Assembly (NCBI GenBank): GCA_900772095.1
Contig: CAAGQJ010000035.1
Location: 1 to 9,930 of the forward strand
Origin: Bacilli bacterium
GTDB lineage: Bacteria > Bacillota_I > Bacilli_A > RF39 > UBA660
Reading direction: 5' to 3'
DNA length: 9,930 nt
This document shows positions 6,192-9,930 of the stretch, piece by piece (positions within the stretch are counted from its first letter, which is position 1; every line of letters begins with the position of its first letter). The translations under genes were made by a program, and so were the position numbers. The notes beneath the pieces are model-generated. The model ran no database searches. It was given only the letters and a program-made list of their open reading frames with translations, and was not told where the DNA came from.

Positions 6192-7643
6192 ATGGAGATA
6201 TGTAAAGTAGTAGAATTATTAAAAAAAAATAATCTTTTAGTAGAAGTAAATACAGAAAATAAAGTGTTTAATTATTTATCTTATAATTCTAAGGATGTAG
6301 AAAGTGATACTTTGTTTATTTGTAAAGGGTTAAACTTTGAATTGGAGTATTTAGAAGAGGCAATTAATAAAGGGGTTATTTGTTATATAAGTGAAAGTGT
6401 TTTAAAGAAAGATTTTCCTTATATTATAGTAAAAGATGTTCGTAAGAGTATGGCTATAATAAGTAAGGCTTTTTATGATGTTAGTGATAAAAAATTATTT
6501 TTAATTGGTGTTACTGGTACAAAGGGTAAGACTACTACAGTAAATTTTATTAAAAATATTTTTGAGGAAAAAGAAAATAGAAAAGAACCTTATATGTCTA
6601 CGATTGATTATTTTACTGGTAAAAGATATGGTGAAAGTCATAATACTACATCTGAGTCTGTTGATATTTATAGATGTATAAAAGATGCTAAGGAAAGTAA
6701 TTATAATTATTTAACTTTGGAAATATCTAGTCAATCAGTTAAATTAGATAGAATATATGGAATGAAATTTGATATTGGTGTGCTTACTAATATAGATCTT
6801 GATCATATATCTACATTAGAACATTCTAGTTTTGAAGAATATTTGGAGTGTAAAATAGAGTTTTTAAAAAAATGTAAAACAGTTATTCTTTATAGAGATA
6901 CTAAATATTATGATAAAATAGTTAGTATGTTACATGGTAAAAATATTATTACTTATGGTTTTAGTGATGCTTCATATATTGTAAAAGATATAAAGAAAGA
7001 TAAAGATAGTACTATTTTTTCTTGTTATAATAATGGTAAAAGTTTTACTTATAAAATTAATATGATTGGAGAGTTTAATGTATTAAATGCATGTGTTTCT
7101 TTAATTATTAGTGATATTTATAATATAGATTATGAAACTAGATTAAAGGGTTTATTAAAAACTAAGGTTCTTGGTAGAATGAATATATTTAAAGGGAAAA
7201 CTACTTTAGTAGTGGATTATGCTCATAATGAATTATCTCTTTTAAATTTACTTGATGCGATAAGAAAAAATTATAAAAATAAAAATATTAAATTAGTATT
7301 TGGGTGTCCTGGTGATAAAGCTTTTAATAGAAGAGAAGAGATGGGGCTTTTAGCTAATAAATATGCTAAATACGTTTATATTACTACTGAAGACCCAGGA
7401 AGTGTTAGTGCTTTGGATATTTCGCGTATTATAAGTTCTTATTTAACTATTCCTTATAAAATAGTACTTGATAGGGAAAATGCAATAAAAGAAGCTTATT
7501 TAAATTCTAATAAAAATGATATAGTTTTAGTACTTGGTAAGGGTGATGAAAAATATCAATTAGTAAATAATGAATATATTTATTATAAATCAGATGTTAC
7601 AGTAGCAGAAGAATTAACTAATAGTATAAAAATTAGCAATTAA
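6192..7643 (+). CDS. murE: MurE-like UDP-MurNAc-tripeptide synthetase
   Basis: A 483-residue Mur ligase, full length. MurE adds the third residue (L-Lys or meso-DAP) to UDP-MurNAc-L-Ala-D-Glu with ATP in the cytoplasm. The N-terminal UDP-binding domain (about 1-100) includes SYNSKDVESDTLFICKG. The central ATPase domain has the P-loop GTKGKTT (109-115), TTSESVDIY, the ISSQSVKLDRIYG stretch, LTNIDLDHI and the probable carbamylated lysine K221 in EYLECK. The C-terminal domain has GRMNIF, VDYAHN, GCPGDKAFNRR and GKGDEKYQ (449-456). Overall it looks closest to the streptococcal (L-Lys) type MurE. The specificity loop reads EDPG (400-403), whereas DAP enzymes have DNPR and Lys enzymes DDPN or DNPA, so the amino acid added cannot be told. 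GGTGAT precedes ATG 6192. No other wall gene is adjacent. Confidence 0.9.
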   Translation: MEICKVVELLKKNNLLVEVNTENKVFNYLSYNSKDVESDTLFICKGLNFELEYLEEAINKGVICYISESVLKKDFPYIIVKDVRKSMAIISKAFYDVSDKKLFLIGVTGTKGKTTTVNFIKNIFEEKENRKEPYMSTIDYFTGKRYGESHNTTSESVDIYRCIKDAKESNYNYLTLEISSQSVKLDRIYGMKFDIGVLTNIDLDHISTLEHSSFEEYLECKIEFLKKCKTVILYRDTKYYDKIVSMLHGKNIITYGFSDASYIVKDIKKDKDSTIFSCYNNGKSFTYKINMIGEFNVLNACVSLIISDIYNIDYETRLKGLLKTKVLGRMNIFKGKTTLVVDYAHNELSLLNLLDAIRKNYKNKNIKLVFGCPGDKAFNRREEMGLLANKYAKYVYITTEDPGSVSALDISRIISSYLTIPYKIVLDRENAIKEAYLNSNKNDIVLVLGKGDEKYQLVNNEYIYYKSDVTVAEELTNSIKISN

Positions 7644-7662
7644 AAAAAGTATATGTTATAAT
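7633..7662 (+). promoter_or_regulatory. Promoter before the PLC-like gene and ffh
   Basis: TGTTATAAT (7654-7662) is an extended -10 with a perfect TATAAT (7657-7662). A weak -35, TTAGCA (7633-7638), lies 18 bases upstream inside the end of the MurE-like gene. Transcription would begin near 7669, followed by GGAGG (7676-7680). Confidence 0.6.
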
Positions 7663-7685
7663 AAATATGTTTTATGGAGGTTATT

Positions 7686-8372
7686 ATGCCAACTTGGAAT
7701 GTACATTTAGCAGTAGCTAAGAAAATAACTAAAGAATTAGATATAAAAGAAAAAGATATTTTTATGTTAGCAAATTTATTTCCAGATTATGATAAAGTAA
7801 GTAAAGAAGTTACTCATTATTTAACTACTAAGATAAATAGAAAAGAAAATTTACCTAATTTAGATAGATTTACTAATAAGTATAAAGATAAATTTACTAA
7901 TCCAGTTATACTTGGTTATTTAACACATTTACTTACTGATTATTATTTTAATAAAATTACTTATAATGAACATTACATATATAATGATAATGAAGAGTTA
8001 ATAGGTATGAAACTTAAAAATGGTAAAGAAAAATATGCAAAAGATGTTAAAAATTTAACTAAAATTAAACATAGTGATTTTAAGTTATTTGGAGAGTATT
8101 TAGCAAAAAATAGATATATTAGTATTCCTAAATATGATAGTAAAATATTAGATTATAAAAAGGATTTAAAAGAAGTAGATATAAGTGAAGAGGAAATTAT
8201 TAAGTTAACTAATTATTTAAAAAAGAATATATTAAAACATTTTAGTGTTATTAGAAAAAGATATGTTATATATACAAGGAAAATACTTATGGAACATTTT
8301 GATTATGTGATAGAGTTTATATTAAAGTATATAACAGATAATAATATAAAATATAAACAGGAAGAGGGATAG
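7686..8372 (+). CDS. Zinc-dependent phospholipase C-fold protein
   Basis: A 228-residue soluble protein whose first 90 residues follow the zinc-dependent phospholipase C pattern: PTWNVHLAVA with H7, ANLFPD with D34, THY with H44, and GYLTHLLTDYYFN with H81 and D85. These His/Asp positions are the expected metal ligands, so a metal-dependent hydrolase fold is likely. The remaining part is Lys-rich and helical. There is no signal peptide, unlike secreted clostridial phospholipases, so it is probably cytoplasmic with an unknown substrate; 'phospholipase' names the fold, not a shown activity. ATG 7686 is chosen because GGAGG (7676-7680) precedes it by five bases; an in-frame ATG at 7674 overlaps that site. 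It ends one base before ffh and contains the ffh ribosome-binding site, so the two are coupled. Confidence 0.75.
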   Translation: MPTWNVHLAVAKKITKELDIKEKDIFMLANLFPDYDKVSKEVTHYLTTKINRKENLPNLDRFTNKYKDKFTNPVILGYLTHLLTDYYFNKITYNEHYIYNDNEELIGMKLKNGKEKYAKDVKNLTKIKHSDFKLFGEYLAKNRYISIPKYDSKILDYKKDLKEVDISEEEIIKLTNYLKKNILKHFSVIRKRYVIYTRKILMEHFDYVIEFILKYITDNNIKYKQEEG

Positions 8373-8373
8373 T

Positions 8374-9681
8374 ATGTTTGAAAGTTTAAGTGATAGATTA
8401 CAAAATGTTATTAAAAATATAAAAGGTTATGGTAAAATAACTTCTGATAATATAGAACCTATGATAAGAGAGATTAGATTATCATTACTTGAGGCTGATG
8501 TAAATTATAAAGTTGTTAAGGAATTTACTAATAAAGTAAAAGAAAAAGCTTTAGGAGAAGAAGTAAAGAAAAGTTTAAGTCCTGGAGAGATGTTTGTTGG
8601 TATTATACGTGATGAACTTGAAGAATTACTTGGTGGAGAGCAAGCTCCTCTTAATTTAAATGGAAATCCGGCGACAGTTATGCTTGTTGGACTTCAAGGT
8701 TCTGGTAAAACTACTACTATAGGGAAACTTGCTAATTTACTTAGAAAAAAACATAGTAAAAAACCACTTTTAGTAGCGTGTGATGTTTATAGACCTGCGG
8801 CGATAGACCAATTAAAACAAATTGGTAAAGAACTTAATATAGAAGTATATGAAGAAGGTAAAACTAATCCAGTAGAAATTGCTAAAAATTCTATTAAGTA
8901 TGCTAAAGATAATGGTTATGATTATGTATTAATAGATACAGCAGGTAGACTTCATATTGATGAAGAATTAATGGATGAATTAAAGAATATTAAAAAAGAA
9001 GTAAAAATAGATGAAACTTTACTTGTAATTGATGCGATGATGGGACAAGATGCAATTAATGTTATTACAGGTTTTAATGATAATATTGATTTAACGGGGG
9101 TTATTTTAACAAAACTTGATGGTGATACTAGAGGTGGTGTTGCATTATCAGTTAGATATTTAACTAATGTTCCAATTAAGTTTGTTGGAGTAAGTGAAAA
9201 ATTAGATGGAATAGATTATTTTTATCCAGACCGTATGGCTTCTAGGATAATTGGTATGGGAGATATTTTATCAATTGTAGATAAAGCAAGTGAAGTAATA
9301 GATGAGAAAGAAGCAGAAAAAAGTTTAAAAAGAATGCAATCTGGTAAGTATGATTTAGAAGATTTTTTAAGTCAAATGAAACAGATTAAAAAGTTAGGTT
9401 CTCTTGAAGGAATACTTAAATTATTACCTGGTGCAAAAAAGATGGGGTTAAATAATATTAAAATTGATCCTAAAGACATGGCTCATGTTGAAGCTATAGT
9501 TTTATCAATGACACCTTATGAAAGACGTCATCCTGAAGTATTAAAAGCTTCTAGAAAAGAAAGAATTGCTAAAGGTTCAGGTAGAAGTGTAACTGAGGTA
9601 AATAGATTACTTAATCAATTTGAACAAAGTAAAAAAATGATGAAACAAATATCAAATGGTAACTTTAAATTACCATTTTAA
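8374..9681 (+). CDS. ffh: Signal recognition particle GTPase Ffh (SRP54)
   Basis: A 435-residue, essentially full-length Ffh. With SRP RNA it binds signal sequences of emerging membrane proteins and, through FtsY, delivers the ribosome to the translocon. The N domain covers about 1-95. The G domain has GLQGSGKTT (106-114), DVYRPAA (137-143), DTAGR (188-192) and TKLDGDTRGG (from 246). The methionine-rich M domain (about 310-435) has LPGAKKMG and the RNA-binding stretch YERRHPEVLKASRKERIAKG followed by SGRSVTEVN. The C-terminal tail is short and ends GNFKLPF. An AGGAAGAGGG stretch before ATG 8374 lies in the end of the PLC-like gene. The regulator YlxM, which often precedes ffh in Bacillota, is not here; the PLC-like gene is in its place. 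A terminator follows 13 bases after the stop. Confidence 0.97.
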   Translation: MFESLSDRLQNVIKNIKGYGKITSDNIEPMIREIRLSLLEADVNYKVVKEFTNKVKEKALGEEVKKSLSPGEMFVGIIRDELEELLGGEQAPLNLNGNPATVMLVGLQGSGKTTTIGKLANLLRKKHSKKPLLVACDVYRPAAIDQLKQIGKELNIEVYEEGKTNPVEIAKNSIKYAKDNGYDYVLIDTAGRLHIDEELMDELKNIKKEVKIDETLLVIDAMMGQDAINVITGFNDNIDLTGVILTKLDGDTRGGVALSVRYLTNVPIKFVGVSEKLDGIDYFYPDRMASRIIGMGDILSIVDKASEVIDEKEAEKSLKRMQSGKYDLEDFLSQMKQIKKLGSLEGILKLLPGAKKMGLNNIKIDPKDMAHVEAIVLSMTPYERRHPEVLKASRKERIAKGSGRSVTEVNRLLNQFEQSKKMMKQISNGNFKLPF

Positions 9682-9694
9682 GAAATTAATAATT

Positions 9695-9718
9695 AGTGCT
9701 TGAAAAAGTACTTTTTTT
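9695..9718 (+). terminator. Intrinsic terminator after ffh
   Basis: AGTGCTT (9695-9701) pairs with AAGTACT (9706-9712) around GAAA, with one G-U pair, followed by a T tract to 9718. The segment CTTGAAAAA (9699-9707), spanning the end of the left arm and the loop, is complementary to the TTTTTTCAAG repeats downstream. Confidence 0.8.
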
Positions 9719-9755
9719 GTTTTAAAATTAAACTATAAGAAAAATAGAAAAAATG

Positions 9756-9786
9756 TTTTTTCAAGTTTTTTCAAGATTTTTTCAAG
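9756..9786 (+). repeat. Three direct copies of TTTTTTCAAG
   Basis: TTTTTTCAAG occurs exactly at 9756-9765, 9766-9775 and 9777-9786, with a period of 10 then 11 bases, about one helical turn. The array ends directly against the AAGGAAG ribosome-binding site of the last gene. It could be an operator array or a leader RNA element; the same word in inverted form lies in the ffh terminator. Confidence 0.75.
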
Positions 9787-9802
9787 GAAGGAAGTAGAAA
9801 AT

Positions 9803-9930
9803 ATGGTGAAACAAAATATCACCCAAACGAACAAATGTTCGGGGGAGGGGGGGCAAATTACAAAATAAAATAAAAAAAGCCCTTCCAGTAATACTATTAT
9901 TATTACTAATAACAGTAATAATTGGAGTAA
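9803..9930 (+). CDS. Start of a membrane-protein gene, frame broken at a G-run, runs off the window
   Basis: After a purine-rich AAGGAAGGAAG stretch, ATG 9803 opens a frame reading MVKQNITQTNKCSGEGG that stops at 9866-9868. Frame 3, which is open from 9810 but has no start codon of its own, continues past this as KLQNKIKKALPVILLLLL and ITVIIGV up to the window edge: a basic patch followed by a clear membrane helix. The two parts join smoothly if one G is removed from the seven-G run at 9847-9853, giving SGEGGKLQNKIKK. I infer one gene for a protein with a basic cytoplasmic N-terminus and a signal-anchor helix, whose frame is shifted by the G-run. The cause may be assembly error, slippage-based phase variation, transcriptional slippage, or decay. 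The family cannot be told from so little. Confidence 0.5.

Noticed and set aside
7674..7685. ATG 7674 as start of the PLC-like protein
   Set aside because: It overlaps GGAGG; ATG 7686 gives PTWNVH directly after Met as expected for the family.
9841..9853. G-quadruplex in the G-rich tract
   Set aside because: The 13-base tract has only one interruption and cannot supply four separate three-G runs with loops, so an intramolecular three-tetrad structure is not possible.
1..9930. CRISPR array, tRNA, rRNA, SRP RNA, insertion sequence or integrase
   Set aside because: No regularly spaced repeats of CRISPR size, no T-loop GGTTCRA-type segment with an adjoining stem, no rRNA-like GC-rich block and no transposase or recombinase motif were seen on either strand.
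1..9930. A new multi-gene defence or biosynthetic system
   Set aside because: The genes belong to unrelated housekeeping or membrane families, are mostly separate transcription units, and show no shared effector, toxin-antitoxin or nuclease-sensor arrangement.

Overview
The window is a very AT-rich, densely coded stretch with every recognisable gene on the + strand. TGA is used as a stop (the pyrH-like gene ends in TGA) and TGG for tryptophan, so the standard bacterial code applies. Strong GGAGG or GGTGAT ribosome-binding sites, a peptidoglycan ligase of the streptococcal MurE type, a rubrerythrin and an Ffh without YlxM point to an anaerobic, low-GC, walled Bacillota, such as one of the uncultured gut Bacilli or Erysipelotrichia-like lineages. 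That placement is inference; no rRNA or other decisive marker is present.

Layout. Positions 1-144 hold the end of an unidentified gene, closed by a long hairpin terminator. An intergenic stretch of about 200 bases with no visible gene follows. Positions 402-1338 hold a decayed ABC-F ATPase: the first ATPase domain seems to run directly into the tail of the second, then breaks through two frameshifts. Next come a DUF6512-type membrane protein (1379-1903), a membrane-anchored protein with an internal 45-bp duplication (2048-2755), rubrerythrin (2841-3383), a UMP-kinase-like gene (3421-4128) placed right behind a hairpin terminator, a small one-helix membrane protein with its own promoter and terminator (4173-4448), a DedA/TVP38-type membrane protein followed by rmuC (4510-6139), a MurE-like ligase (6192-7643), a zinc-phospholipase-C-fold protein (7686-8372), and ffh (8374-9681). 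The last 130 bases start a membrane-protein gene whose reading frame is broken at a G-run.

How it fits together. This is mostly housekeeping and stress content rather than one pathway: oxidative defence (rubrerythrin), nucleotide supply (PyrH-like), wall synthesis (MurE), membrane protein targeting (Ffh), DNA maintenance (RmuC) and several membrane proteins of unknown role. From spacing, terminators and -10 hexamers I infer units of DUF6512 alone, the anchored protein alone, rbr plus read-through into pyrH, the small membrane protein alone, dedA-rmuC, murE, and PLC-like-ffh. A recurring feature is a TATAAT-like box ending only 15-24 bases before the start codon, implying very short leaders.

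Six computed open reading frames begin at an upstream codon that lies in or before the ribosome-binding site. I moved those starts downstream (1379, 2048, 3421, 4173, 4510, 7686). I did not find a convincing undescribed multi-gene system. The items most worth a second look are the chimeric ABC-F remnant, the G-run frameshift at 9841-9853 with the repeats before it, the MurE specificity-loop change, and the terminator touching the pyrH ribosome-binding site.
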